DNA from: Paenibacillus tyrphae
GTDB lineage: Bacteria > Bacillota > Bacilli > Paenibacillales > NBRC-103111
Assembly (NCBI RefSeq): GCF_000722545.1
Contig: NZ_JNVM01000015.1
Span: forward strand, 124,001-188,000
Reading direction: 5' to 3'
Length of the DNA: 64,000 bases
Shown: one piece after another, positions 32,943-41,540 of the stretch
Position numbering within the stretch: position 1 is the stretch's first letter
Layout of the letters: each line of letters opens with the position of its first letter
Notes under the pieces: generated by a model
Told to the model about the DNA's origin: nothing
The model's database searches: none
What the model saw: the letters and a program-made list of their open reading frames with translations, nothing else
Made by a program: the position numbers and the translations under genes

Positions 32943-34706
32943 TTACGGCTCGATTTGGACCGTCGGCAGGCTGGCGTTCACGCTGTTGAAGCCGTTCAGC
33001 TCAAGCCCTTTGATCCGGCTGTTCGAAGCGCCGAGAATTTTACGGTAGTTCAGCAGAATGTACGGCGGGTCGTCGCTGAGCTCCTTGTACAGCTCCTTGT
33101 AGGCCTGCTTCCGCTTCTCGATATCGAGCGTACCGACCGCTTTGGCCACCAGCTCGTCGACCTTCGGATTATTGTAGCCGTTCGTGTCCGTGAAGCTGCC
33201 TTTATATTTCGAGTTGAACGACTGCACGCCGTCGTCCGGGTCGTTCAGAATCGCGGTCGAGAACGAAACCAGGTCGTGCTCGCCTTTTTTCGATTTGGCC
33301 AGCAGGGCGTTGTAGTCCATCAATTCGGTTTGAAAATCGATGCCGATCGCTTTGTAGTTTTCTTTGGCAATCGGGATCAAAATATCGGTTACTTTTCCTT
33401 TGGAGCCGAAGAAGCGAACCGACAGACGCTGTCCGTCTTTCTCGCGGATGCCGTCCTTGCCCGGCTTCCAGCCGGCTTCGTCCAGCAGCTTCTTCGCCTT
33501 CTCCTGATCGAACGGATACGGATTGACGCCCTCTTCCGAGTACGCCCATGAGATCGGGGACACCGGTACATTCGCCACCTGTCCGTAGCCTTGGTAAATG
33601 GTGCCGACGATTTTTTGACGGTCCAACCCGTAGATGAACGCCTGCCTTACCCGCTTGTCTTTGAAGAACGGCTTGGAGTGGTTGAACTTGATATACGAGT
33701 ACGAGCTGGCCGTGTAGACGTCGATATTGGCAAAGCCGAGCGACTGGAGCAGCTCCATATTATCCTGGTTGCCCGTAAACCCGGAATAATCCGTCTCGCC
33801 GGTTTGGAAAAACTGGGTGGCGTCGCCTTCCGTCGTTTTGTAGATGAAATGCTCGACAGCCGGTTTGCCTTTATAAAAATTCGGGTTGGCCACGAACCGG
33901 ACTTCCTGTCCCGGAACGAACTTCTCCAGCTTGTACGGGCCCGATTCGAGCGGCTTGCTGTGCAGTTGCTTGATCGAATCGAGCTTGCCGGGCTTGTAGT
34001 CTTTGCCGTAGTACGCTTTGGACAGCACCTGTCCACCGAGGAGGTACAAGGCTTGCGCGTTGACTTTGTCCGTCGTAATCTTGATCGTCTGCGGATCGAC
34101 GACCTGAATGCCTTCGACCGTCGCAGCTTTGCCCTCTTTGTAGTCCTTGCCCCCTTTGACGGCGGCTTGGGCAATGTCGGTTTGCCCGTCGTACGCAGGG
34201 TCGTGGAGCAGTGTCAGCGTGAAGGCGACATCGTCGGCCGTGAGCGGCGAGCCGTCGCTGAATTTAAGCCCCGCGCGCAGCTTGAACGTATACGTCAGCT
34301 GGTCGTCCGACAGCTCCCACTTCTCCGCCATTCCGGGAATCGGCTTGCCGTTCTTGTCGATGTCCACGAGCTGGGCGAACAGGACGGAATTGACGTTGCC
34401 GTCGTAGCCGTTCTGATAAAAGTACGGGTTGAAAATGCCGCCCGGCTCGGTGAGCGAGACGACGAACGTATCCGTGCGCTTCTTCGCTGCCTCGGGAATC
34501 TTCGATTTGTCGGCGGCCTGTATCAGGCCGTCCTTAATGCCGGCCACCCCGCTCTGGCCCGCGCCAGGCGTTCCTACGGCTTCCGTGCCTTTGGCATCAC
34601 CGCCTCCGGTTGGCGCCGCCGCATCTTGGCCGCTGCAGGCGGACAGCAGCAGCGAGCAGGCGACAATCGCCGACACGGACAGCGTCAAAGCTTTTCTTCT
34701 CTTCAT
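32943..34706 (-). CDS. oppA: Peptide-binding lipoprotein, OppA/DppA type
   Basis: 587 residues from the ATG at 34706 (GGAGGGG upstream). A basic N-terminus and hydrophobic stretch end in the lipobox LSAC, so the mature protein is lipid-anchored outside. It is a cluster C receptor (SBP_bac_5) with 'LKFSDGSPLTADDVAFTL', 'SGPYKLEKFVPGQEV' and 'VRQAFIYGLDRQKIV'. Captures peptides (or nickel/other ligands) for the following OppBCDF complex. Preceded by a strong promoter with an overlapping inverted repeat. Confidence 0.92.
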   Translation of the reverse strand: MKRRKALTLSVSAIVACSLLLSACSGQDAAAPTGGGDAKGTEAVGTPGAGQSGVAGIKDGLIQAADKSKIPEAAKKRTDTFVVSLTEPGGIFNPYFYQNGYDGNVNSVLFAQLVDIDKNGKPIPGMAEKWELSDDQLTYTFKLRAGLKFSDGSPLTADDVAFTLTLLHDPAYDGQTDIAQAAVKGGKDYKEGKAATVEGIQVVDPQTIKITTDKVNAQALYLLGGQVLSKAYYGKDYKPGKLDSIKQLHSKPLESGPYKLEKFVPGQEVRFVANPNFYKGKPAVEHFIYKTTEGDATQFFQTGETDYSGFTGNQDNMELLQSLGFANIDVYTASSYSYIKFNHSKPFFKDKRVRQAFIYGLDRQKIVGTIYQGYGQVANVPVSPISWAYSEEGVNPYPFDQEKAKKLLDEAGWKPGKDGIREKDGQRLSVRFFGSKGKVTDILIPIAKENYKAIGIDFQTELMDYNALLAKSKKGEHDLVSFSTAILNDPDDGVQSFNSKYKGSFTDTNGYNNPKVDELVAKAVGTLDIEKRKQAYKELYKELSDDPPYILLNYRKILGASNSRIKGLELNGFNSVNASLPTVQIEP

Positions 34707-34809
34707 AAATGATCCCCTCCGGCATGATCGGGAAGACGGAAATAGTTCCAGTTCCCCTTTAATTTTATAATTCCGATATGTATAATATGTTTTACTGTAG
34801 ATAAGCATC

Positions 34810-34848
34810 ATTATAGATATTTTACTTTGTTCTGTAAATAGAGAACAA
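34810..34848 (-). promoter_or_regulatory. opp operon promoter with overlapping operator
   Basis: Minus strand: TTTACA (34833-34838), 17-bp spacer, TATAAT (34810-34815), an almost ideal SigA promoter. The inverted repeat TTGTTCT-N8-AGAACAA (34827-34848) overlaps the -35 box, as expected for a repressor. The ArsR-like gene just upstream is the obvious candidate regulator. No gene lies in 34707-35078. Confidence 0.75.
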
Positions 34849-35016
34849 CAAAAATTTTCTTTATTTGAAGAATTTATGACAAAGCGCGAATAAAAAGAAG
34901 GCCTCGGCCCATGAAAAAGTTCATGAGAGATTGGAAGGCAATTCTCGGAGAGGGGTTTCTGTTTCGATAAAAGAAGGCATGTCGGGGGAACTGGCTCCGA
35001 ATTCGGGAACGCCAAA

Positions 35017-35045
35017 GAACCTTCCGATGCGTCATCGCAAGGTTC
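35017..35045 (-). terminator. Hairpin after the ArsR-like gene
   Basis: On the minus strand, GAACCTTGCGATG acg CATCGGAAGGTTC forms a 12-bp stem with one mismatch, followed by TTTG. Weak T tract, so termination is likely only partial. Confidence 0.5.
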
Positions 35046-35078
35046 GTGCCGAAGGCGTCGGCCGGCTGCGGCCTGCCG

Positions 35079-35993
35079 TCAATCGGCGAGCAGATAGCCC
35101 AGCAGCGATTCCTGAAGCCCTCCGATTGCCTCCTTCCGCAGGCTGTAAGCTACGGCCGAATCTCCGGACATGTGAGCACGCAGCAAGCCGGCAGAACGGA
35201 GGTTGAAAATATGGTCGTGCGTAATTCCTTTGGAAATGCCGATATAACGCACGATTTCCGTAAAACTGCGCGGGCCGCCGTTCAAATAGCGCAGGATGCG
35301 CAGGCGACTTTTTTCGCTGAGGCTGCGAAGCTGGCGGTACAAGCGGCGGGACGGCTCATCGGCCGGGTCGTCGTAGGAGCCGTCAACGGCATACTGGCAA
35401 ACGGTCAAGCTGCCGAACGTATAAATAATGTTGGCCGGTTGAAAATGATACTGCGGCGACAATACCAGCTTGTCGCACTCGGCTCCCGGTTCGAAATACA
35501 GCCCGTTCGTGATCTGCTCGGCCAGCGCGTCCGGCGGCAGCGTTCCGATCCCCGCGCGTTTGCGTGCGGCGTTCTCGCTCAGCCACTCCAGCAGCTTGGG
35601 GTCGGTGCCGGCGAAGTACTGCCGGTTCCATTCGGACAGCAGGTGCAGCCACCGGTCCCGGATCGCTCCCAGCTCGCCGGGGAACGAGCTCATATACGGG
35701 GCCAGCAGCTCGTACATTTCGCCCGCCGTCATCCGTTCGAACCAGGCCAAGAAGCGCTCCGCGCTTTCCTTGTGCGGACACAGGTACAGAAATAAATACA
35801 TCAGCTTCCACTCCGCCGAAATTTCGGTTTCGTCCAGCGTCGAGGCGAACGGCTTGCTGAGCTTCAGCTTCGTTTGCCCCGCCCATGTGGAGCCAAGGTC
35901 GGTTTTTTTGTAGAACTTTTTGCAAAGATACGTATGGAGGCTGTTCAAAAGTTCATTAGCGGGACCGAACGCCACTTCCAGTTCGTACGACAT
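35079..35993 (-). CDS. ArsR-type HTH regulator with large N-terminal domain
   Basis: 304 residues from the ATG at 35993 (AAGGAG upstream; an ATG at 36011 lacks a site). The last third is a winged helix of ArsR type: 'LSEKSRLRILRYLNGGPRSFTEIVRYIGISKGITHDHIFNLRSAGLL'. The first two thirds are helical with no known catalytic motif and probably sense the signal. It is upstream of and on the same strand as the opp operon, whose promoter carries a dyad, so control of peptide uptake is likely. Confidence 0.8.
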   Translation of the reverse strand: MSYELEVAFGPANELLNSLHTYLCKKFYKKTDLGSTWAGQTKLKLSKPFASTLDETEISAEWKLMYLFLYLCPHKESAERFLAWFERMTAGEMYELLAPYMSSFPGELGAIRDRWLHLLSEWNRQYFAGTDPKLLEWLSENAARKRAGIGTLPPDALAEQITNGLYFEPGAECDKLVLSPQYHFQPANIIYTFGSLTVCQYAVDGSYDDPADEPSRRLYRQLRSLSEKSRLRILRYLNGGPRSFTEIVRYIGISKGITHDHIFNLRSAGLLRAHMSGDSAVAYSLRKEAIGGLQESLLGYLLAD

Positions 35994-36136
35994 TCCGGAA
36001 CACTCCTTCAAGCCATTTTCGGGTATCGTTTTTCAGACTTTGGCGATCCGGAAAACGGTATTTCGATTTTTAAGCAATTTTGATTTTAACACTTCATCGG
36101 AACAAAGAAAATCCCGACAAAGGAGCGTGGCCGCCA

Positions 36137-36586
36137 ATGGCTCCCTTCGATACGTCTTCCCTAGTGCTGCTGCTGTTTGCCGCCCTCGGTATTCTGAGCA
36201 GCAATACGTCCATTACGATTGCCGTACTCGTGCTGCTTTTATTGCGGGTGACGAACCTGCATCAAACGTTTCCCTGGCTTGAAAAGTACGGGCTGACCTG
36301 GGGAATCGTCATTCTGACCATCGGCATTCTGACGCCGATCGCTTCCGGCAAGACAAGCCTGCAGGACCTGCTGCACTCGTTCCTGCATTGGAAGTCGCTA
36401 CTGGCGGTGGGCGTCGGCGTGCTGGTCGCTTATTTGGGCGGCCGCGGCGCCGCGCTGATGGCAAGTCAGCCGACCGTCGTCACGGGGCTGCTGCTCGGGA
36501 CGATTCTCGGCGTGACCTTTTTCCGGGGCGTCCCGGTCGGTCCGCTGATCGCCGCGGGGATTTTGTCGCTGCTTGTTGCGAAATGA
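36137..36586 (+). CDS. UPF0756 (DUF441) membrane protein
   Basis: 149 residues from ATG 36137 with AAAGGAG upstream. Four helices with the family sequences 'LGILSSNTSITIAVLVLLLLR' and 'TPIASGKTSLQDLL ... GGRGAALM ... TGLLLGTILGV'. Conserved in Bacillales (YtwI type), function unknown. The downstream region to 36634 contains no gene and half of a terminator hairpin that has been split by the insertion element. Confidence 0.85.
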   Translation: MAPFDTSSLVLLLFAALGILSSNTSITIAVLVLLLLRVTNLHQTFPWLEKYGLTWGIVILTIGILTPIASGKTSLQDLLHSFLHWKSLLAVGVGVLVAYLGGRGAALMASQPTVVTGLLLGTILGVTFFRGVPVGPLIAAGILSLLVAK

Positions 36587-36634
36587 CGTGCCGCCGATTC
36601 GCCGCTGCGAGTCCCCGCAATGCAAAAAAGGCCG

Positions 36635-36644
36635 GGCGCATGGC
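36635..36644. repeat. Left copy of 10-bp target-site duplication
   Basis: ggcgcatggc directly left of the element, identical to 38998-39007 on its right. This length fits IS4/IS231-family transposition. Confidence 0.85.
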
Positions 36645-36813
36645 CAATGTCATTAAGTTAAGCTCAAAGACAAGACCGGGAATAAAAATGGAATCCAAAC
36701 GGCATGGGGAAAAGCCCTGTGCCGTTTGTTTTTTTGGTGCAAGCAAGGAAAAAAGCGCATAGCAAACAAAGCAGATGAAATATCCGCTTAAAAAAATGTT
36801 CATGTGAGCTGAA

Positions 36814-38137
36814 CTATGCTACTCTGTAGACGAAGCTAACAGTTGATTTCGAACGGATTTTGCGCATATTCTGCTGCCCTGGGCGAATGGGTCGAATCGG
36901 CAAAACGTTTTTGCGAATCAGTGCTTCAACATCGAGTGGGGGTTCATCGTCCTTTGAGCGCAGGAAATGTCTACAAACGTGAACGGCAACCGTGAAGTTG
37001 ACTTGGTATGGGTGCCGTTTATCTATTTGGGAAATGACGACGTGCGAGGTCATCATTTCAGCGAAATTGTACATGATCATTCTTGCGAAAATCTCCTGGG
37101 TGATGGACTCTCGTCTCTTTGCGTGAAAATTTGTTAGACCAACGGTGTACTTTAATGCCCTGAAAGAGGTTTCAATGCCCCATCGCATGTTATAAATGGA
37201 TTTGATTTCATCCGGTGGGAAATCAACGGCAGAAAGATTCGGAATGACGGTTTCATAAGCGCCATTTGGCAGGTCGAAACGAACAACCCGAAAGGAAATC
37301 GGGTAAAACAAGTTCTCCTGCAAGTCCAAAAAATCAAAGGTAGACGTGGAAGGGACGAACCTGTAAATCTCGGGATGAGCCTTGACCTCTTTGGTTTGTT
37401 TTTTGGTGAGTGTCAGATGAACGTCAATATCAAACTCTCCGCTAGCAGGTAAACGCAAGCCCGAAAGAATACCATTGGAATCCAGATCCTTTACCCGTAT
37501 AACGTAGTTCCACCCTTTACGTTCTATATGCGCGAAATTGTTGTAACTTTCATAACCTCGAATCGGCAATAACAATGGTTTTTCCTTTGATGGGGGAGCG
37601 TTCGACCATTGCAGCTAACGCCCGTCCCTCGTTGCACAACCTTCGTGGCTGAACAAGGGCATCTACGTAAAGTCGGTTGCACAAGTCATAGGCTGCGTTC
37701 AAATGCAGAAGGTTAAAGCCTTTTGTGTTCGGTTGACTTTGAAAGTAGGTGTCCGTGTCCGCAGGGTCAGTTGCGATATGTAAATCCGAACCATCAACGG
37801 CAAGTAATCGATACCCTCGGTAGTGCTTAATATCCGTATACGCTTGCGTAAATTCGTGAAACAAGAATTCCACAGCAGACGGCAGAATTTTATTCCTCTG
37901 TTGGACAAAAGCAGACGTAGTTGCGGTGTTTACGTCATAGCCCTGCGATTCCAAGAGTTCCTTATATAGGCTGTTGCCCCCCATGGAGATAAGGAGTTGC
38001 ATAACCGTTTCAAAGGGCAGTTTTTTCTTTCGAGTAAAATCTTTTTCAGGGTTTTTGACATAAGGTGCTGGCGCGGCTGACATTTCTCGTATGAGGGATG
38101 TCAGCGTTTGTTTTAGCGAAATCGCGTACTCATTCAT
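36814..38137 (-). pseudogene. IS4-family transposase, frameshifted
   Basis: Two overlapping frames make one DDE transposase. The first (38137 to 37550) contains 'LLAVDGSDLHIA' with the first Asp and ends abnormally in 'IVIADSRL'. The second (37575 to 36814) continues 'RGYESYNNFAHIERKG' and holds 'MRWGIETSFRALKY' with the catalytic Glu. One extra T in GCCGATTCGAGG near 37558 breaks the expected 'IADRGYESYNNF'. The joined product would be about 440 residues, normal for the family. Unless rescued by frameshifting, the element now depends on a transposase in trans. Confidence 0.85.
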
Positions 38138-38387
38138 TGGCGAAACCTCCTCGTTTTTTCAAGGGGCTTCGCCACACACTTCCATCCGCTTGTCAAGTTC
38201 TTTTTTTTGCATGCAAAAAAAGAGCGGGCTATCTTTTCGATAACCTGCTCTTTCTCGATATTTGGACCTGCGCCCTAACTTAATGACATTGCCTGCAAAG
38301 CCTCCCTTCTTTCAGGACAAAAGAAAAAGCCGCTCATTTGAGCGACCTATGTAATCATTTTTTTACTGTAAAATCCTTAAACTTAAC

Positions 38388-38681
38388 TCATGCCCTAACC
38401 AACTCCACGCGCCCAGCGTTACTATATAAAACAGGCTTATTATGAGATATGGAAATTTCGCAATAGTCACCAGTATGGTCATAAATAAGTTCCTCACCTA
38501 AGTCATTTTCTGCTACTACATAACCTTCAGGTAAAACATATTCAACGCCCTCGTCACAATCTACGAAATCATAATGGCCGCAATACCACATAGAGAAACT
38601 ACGTTTTACCTGCCAATCACTATCCGCCTGTAAATTCTCCCATTTATAAAGCTTAACGGTTTTCGTATTATCCACCTCCAA
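38388..38681 (-). CDS. Passenger hypothetical protein in the IS unit (about 97 aa)
   Basis: An acidic protein rich in aromatic residues ('WQVKRSFSMWYCGHYDFVDCDEG', 'YDHTGDYCEISISHNKPVLYSN') with no membrane helix; it reads like a small all-beta protein. The start is uncertain: the open frame begins at a TTG (38681) that overlaps GGAGGTGG, and there is no well-placed ATG. Base composition is clearly more AT-rich than the neighbouring chromosome. Its position between two IS right ends shows it travels with the element. Function unknown. Confidence 0.55.
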   Translation of the reverse strand: MEVDNTKTVKLYKWENLQADSDWQVKRSFSMWYCGHYDFVDCDEGVEYVLPEGYVVAENDLGEELIYDHTGDYCEISISHNKPVLYSNAGRVELVRA

Positions 38682-38719
38682 TGTGCGTTACCACATTTCT
38701 AATATAAATATACCACGTC

Positions 38720-38997
38720 AAGGGCAGTTTTTTCTTTCGAGTAAAATCTTTTTCAGGGTTTTTGACATAAGGTGCTGGCGCGGCTGACATTTCTCGTATG
38801 AGGGATGTCAGCGTTTGTTTTAGCGAAATCGCGTACTCATTCATTGGCGAAACCTCCTCGTTTTTTCAAGGGGCTTCGCACACACTTCCATCCGCTTGTC
38901 AAGTTCTTTTTTTTGCATGCAAAAAAAGAGCAGGCTATCTTTTCGATAACCTGCTCTTTCTCGATATTTGGACCTGCGCCCTAACTTAATGACATTG
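38720..38997 (-). repeat. Partial second copy of the IS right end
   Basis: Near-identical to 38013-38291: one C is missing (in gcttcgc-acacac) and one g-to-a change lies in the hairpin near the end. It includes the first roughly 40 codons of the transposase and the terminal inverted repeat, then joins passenger DNA abruptly at 38719. Near identity indicates a recent duplication. Confidence 0.9.
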
Positions 38998-39007
38998 GGC
39001 GCATGGC
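38998..39007. repeat. Right copy of 10-bp target-site duplication
   Basis: ggcgcatggc, identical to 36635-36644. Confidence 0.85.
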
Positions 39008-39127
39008 CGGCCTTCTGCTGTGCTGCGGGTGATAGCAGCGAGAGCTGCAATTGATTGGCAGCTGCATTTTGTAAATAAAGGAAACAGGATGCGCTATCCG
39101 GAGCGATTCAATCGTATTACGATTCCT

Positions 39128-39219
39128 AGAGGAACTCAGATGCTTTAAGTGTGTCGAAAAATGTTAATGCCCCTCGAAATCGGCTTGTTAGCACATCCCA
39201 GTTCCTCTAATTTTTCGAC
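39128..39219. repeat. Intergenic inverted repeats downstream of the HPr gene
   Basis: Two interleaved perfect inverted repeats: AGAGGAACT (39128) with AGTTCCTCT (39200), and GTCGAAAAAT (39153) with ATTTTTCGAC (39210). There is no convincing coding frame in 39008-39391. It may be a degraded intergenic repeat family element or a structured 3' region of the polyol operon. Confidence 0.45.
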
Positions 39220-39391
39220 GGCCAGCAAATCCAGCCCAATAACGCACCTGTACTTCCGCTAATTTTACAGGCTGGGCGCCAACCCGGTACAAGCCAGGCT
39301 CGATAAAGCAAGTTCAAGCGTGCGCCCCTTGAACCTTTCATTCCAAGCGCGTGGCGGCTCTACTCCAGCTCCTCCGACCGCCAACGGCCCG

Positions 39392-39649
39392 TTAGTCGCA
39401 ACCGCGAAGCAGCTCGCACAGCGCCTGGACCGCTTCCCGTTCATCCTCGCCCTCCGCGCTGACCCACAGACGGCTCCCTTTTGGCGCTCCCAGCTGAAGC
39501 AGGCTGATGATGCTTTTTCCCTGCGCCTGCCGTCCTTCGAATTCCACCGTAATGTCCGCGCGGAACCGTTGGGCGGCAAGAGCAAACAGCTTGGCGGGGC
39601 GGGTATGAAGGCCTGCCTGGCATCTCACGGTGACTCCTTCTGTAACCAT
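39392..39649 (-). CDS. HPr-family phosphocarrier protein
   Basis: 85 residues with AAAGGGGAAGG upstream. The phosphorylated His is at position 15 (AGLHTRPAK) and the regulatory Ser at 46 (QGKSIISLL), both at the exact positions of Bacillus HPr. It is the last gene of the polyol operon, 13 bp after mtlA, so it probably serves as a dedicated phosphate donor to that EII or as an extra HPr. The presence of Ser46 suggests HPr kinase could also modify it. This is unlikely to be the general ptsH, which normally pairs with ptsI. Confidence 0.85.
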   Translation of the reverse strand: MVTEGVTVRCQAGLHTRPAKLFALAAQRFRADITVEFEGRQAQGKSIISLLQLGAPKGSRLWVSAEGEDEREAVQALCELLRGCD

Positions 39650-39662
39650 GCCCCTTCCCCTT

Positions 39663-41540
39663 TCATTCGTTCGTTTCGCTTGCCGGCTCCTGCAAAAAGG
39701 CGGAGACCCGACGGTGCATTTCCAGAGGATTTCCGGCGTGCACGAGAGTTTGGACGGTGTCCGGGTTCTCGATCATAAAAGCGATCCGCGAGACCAGTCC
39801 CATCTGCTTCTCCCCGCCGACCACCGCAATGAGCAAATAAGCCTTGTTCCCTTCGTCGAACGTCACCCCGTCGGGGTACTGGGCGATCACGACGCCCGGC
39901 TTCAGGATGCCGGGATCGGCAGCCCCGACGCCGTGAGGCAGAGCGACGCCATTGCCGATGAAGGTGGACAGCACCCGCTCCCGCTCGATCATCCGATCGA
40001 TATAATCGTCGCGGACAAGCCCCAGCCGAACCAGCAGGCCGCCGACCTGCCGGATCGCCTGCCACTTGTCGCCGGCTTGCGCCCCGATCAGCACATGGTC
40101 CGGCGTAAACATAGCCCCGCTCTCATCGCTTTCCGGTTCATTCGCGGAGCCCTGCGGCCCCTCGCTGCGAAGGCGGTCGATCAGACCGTCGTAAAACGCG
40201 GCGTCGACAAAGGAGACCATCGACAGATGCTCCGGACGGGGTGCAGCTTCCTGCGCCCTCGCCGTTAGCATCGCTTGCGAGATGACCAGATCCGCATCCG
40301 CGGGAATGCCGTCCACGGAGCAGTTGCTTACCTCGATGGGCAGGCCGGCTTGCTTTATTTTTTTGCGCAGCAGCGCGGCTCCCATCGCACTGGAGCCCAT
40401 GCCGGCGTCGCAGGCAAAATAAATTTTGCGGATCGTCTTCCGCTGTGACTCTTCTTTCAAGGGAATCTCGTCCTCGGATTTCTCGGATAAGTGGTGAACC
40501 GTTGCCAACGCCGCCGGATCGTCGAAAGCCGGCCCGCCCTTCGACGAAAGGACCAGGTAGCAGCCCGCAAAGCTAACCGCAGCGGAAGCCAGCACCCCGC
40601 CCAGCACCGGGAGGTGCATCCCTTTCGGAGCCATCAGCATGAGCGCGATGAGGCTTCCCGGAGAAGGGGTCGCAACCAACCCGGCCTGCAGCAGCATGAA
40701 CACCCAATTGCCCGCCAGTCCCGCCGCGATTAACGGTACGATAACGAGCGGACGCATCAGCGCATACGGAAAATACACCTCGTGAATGCCGCCGACAAAT
40801 TGAATGAGCAGCGACGAGCGGGCGTTGTCCCGCGGTTTATTTTTCAGCAGCACATAATAGGCCAGCAGCAGGCCGGCCCCGGGACCGGGGTTCGTTTCCA
40901 GCAAAAAGAACACGGATTGGCCGAATTCCTTCGTCTGCTGAATGCCCAGCGGCTCAAAAATGCCGTGATTCATCACATTGTTCAAAAACATCACCTTGCC
41001 CGGCTCGACCGCGAGCGCAACCCAAGGCAAATAGTTGGATTCCAGCACAAGCTTGGCCGCGCCATGAATGCCCTGCATGCCCAGGACGAACCAATAAGCC
41101 ACCTCCGCATAGCAAAACAGGCACAGCACGACGCCGATCAAACCGGCAGCTACATTATAGCACAGCAGCTCAAGCCCTACCGGAATGCGGTCCTTCAGCC
41201 ACCGGTCCGTACGGGCAATGATCCACCCGGTCAACGGTCCGACGAGCATGGCGGGCATCAGCATGCTGTAATCCGTCGTGTTCCCGGCGATCATGCCGAT
41301 CATGACGAAAGAGGCGATCACGCCGCCGCGGTGCGAGCCGATCATCCGCCCCCCGGTATAGGCGAACAAGAGCGGCAAAAAATATGTTAAAACGGGATGG
41401 ATAATGTCCTGCACCGCCGGAATCGGGAACCAGCCGCGCTCCCCGAACAGAACACGGATCAGGCCCAAGCCGATCAGACCGGCGATATTTTGAAATACCA
41501 GATAGCTTAAAAAGCGGCCGATGCGATTGATCCGGTTCAT
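39663..41540 (-). CDS. mtlA: PTS mannitol-type permease EIICBA
   Basis: 625 residues from the ATG at 41540, overlapping the mtlR stop by 4 nt. EIIC: about 8 helices, 'GRFLSYLVFQNIAGLIG', 'VEPGKVMFLNNVMNHGIFEPLG' and 'GGIHEVYFPYALMRP', all mannitol-class signatures. EIIB: 'IYFACDAGMGSSAMGA' with the phospho-Cys at about 390. EIIA: 'GNGVALPHGV' with the phospho-His at about 545. Full-length three-domain MtlA like the E. coli enzyme. It would import mannitol as mannitol-1-phosphate, yet no mannitol-1-phosphate dehydrogenase is in this operon. Confidence 0.92.
   Translation of the reverse strand: MNRINRIGRFLSYLVFQNIAGLIGLGLIRVLFGERGWFPIPAVQDIIHPVLTYFLPLLFAYTGGRMIGSHRGGVIASFVMIGMIAGNTTDYSMLMPAMLVGPLTGWIIARTDRWLKDRIPVGLELLCYNVAAGLIGVVLCLFCYAEVAYWFVLGMQGIHGAAKLVLESNYLPWVALAVEPGKVMFLNNVMNHGIFEPLGIQQTKEFGQSVFFLLETNPGPGAGLLLAYYVLLKNKPRDNARSSLLIQFVGGIHEVYFPYALMRPLVIVPLIAAGLAGNWVFMLLQAGLVATPSPGSLIALMLMAPKGMHLPVLGGVLASAAVSFAGCYLVLSSKGGPAFDDPAALATVHHLSEKSEDEIPLKEESQRKTIRKIYFACDAGMGSSAMGAALLRKKIKQAGLPIEVSNCSVDGIPADADLVISQAMLTARAQEAAPRPEHLSMVSFVDAAFYDGLIDRLRSEGPQGSANEPESDESGAMFTPDHVLIGAQAGDKWQAIRQVGGLLVRLGLVRDDYIDRMIERERVLSTFIGNGVALPHGVGAADPGILKPGVVIAQYPDGVTFDEGNKAYLLIAVVGGEKQMGLVSRIAFMIENPDTVQTLVHAGNPLEMHRRVSAFLQEPASETNE

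Larger units (their letters stand above)
36645..38997. mobile_element. IS4/IS231-like transposable unit with passenger ORF and duplicated right end
   Basis: The unit begins with the inverted repeat CAATGTCATTAAGTTA at 36645-36660. Two copies of the matching right end occur: at 38276-38291, closing a 1647-bp IS, and at 38982-38997. The 10-bp duplication ggcgcatggc flanks 36645 and 38997, not 38291, so the last transposition moved the whole 2353-bp unit: IS, then about 430 bp with a passenger ORF, then a 278-bp partial IS end. The insertion split the hairpin AAGGCCGG gcgcatgg CCGGCCTT, an apparent terminator. The layout resembles IS231 mobile insertion cassettes. Confidence 0.8.
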
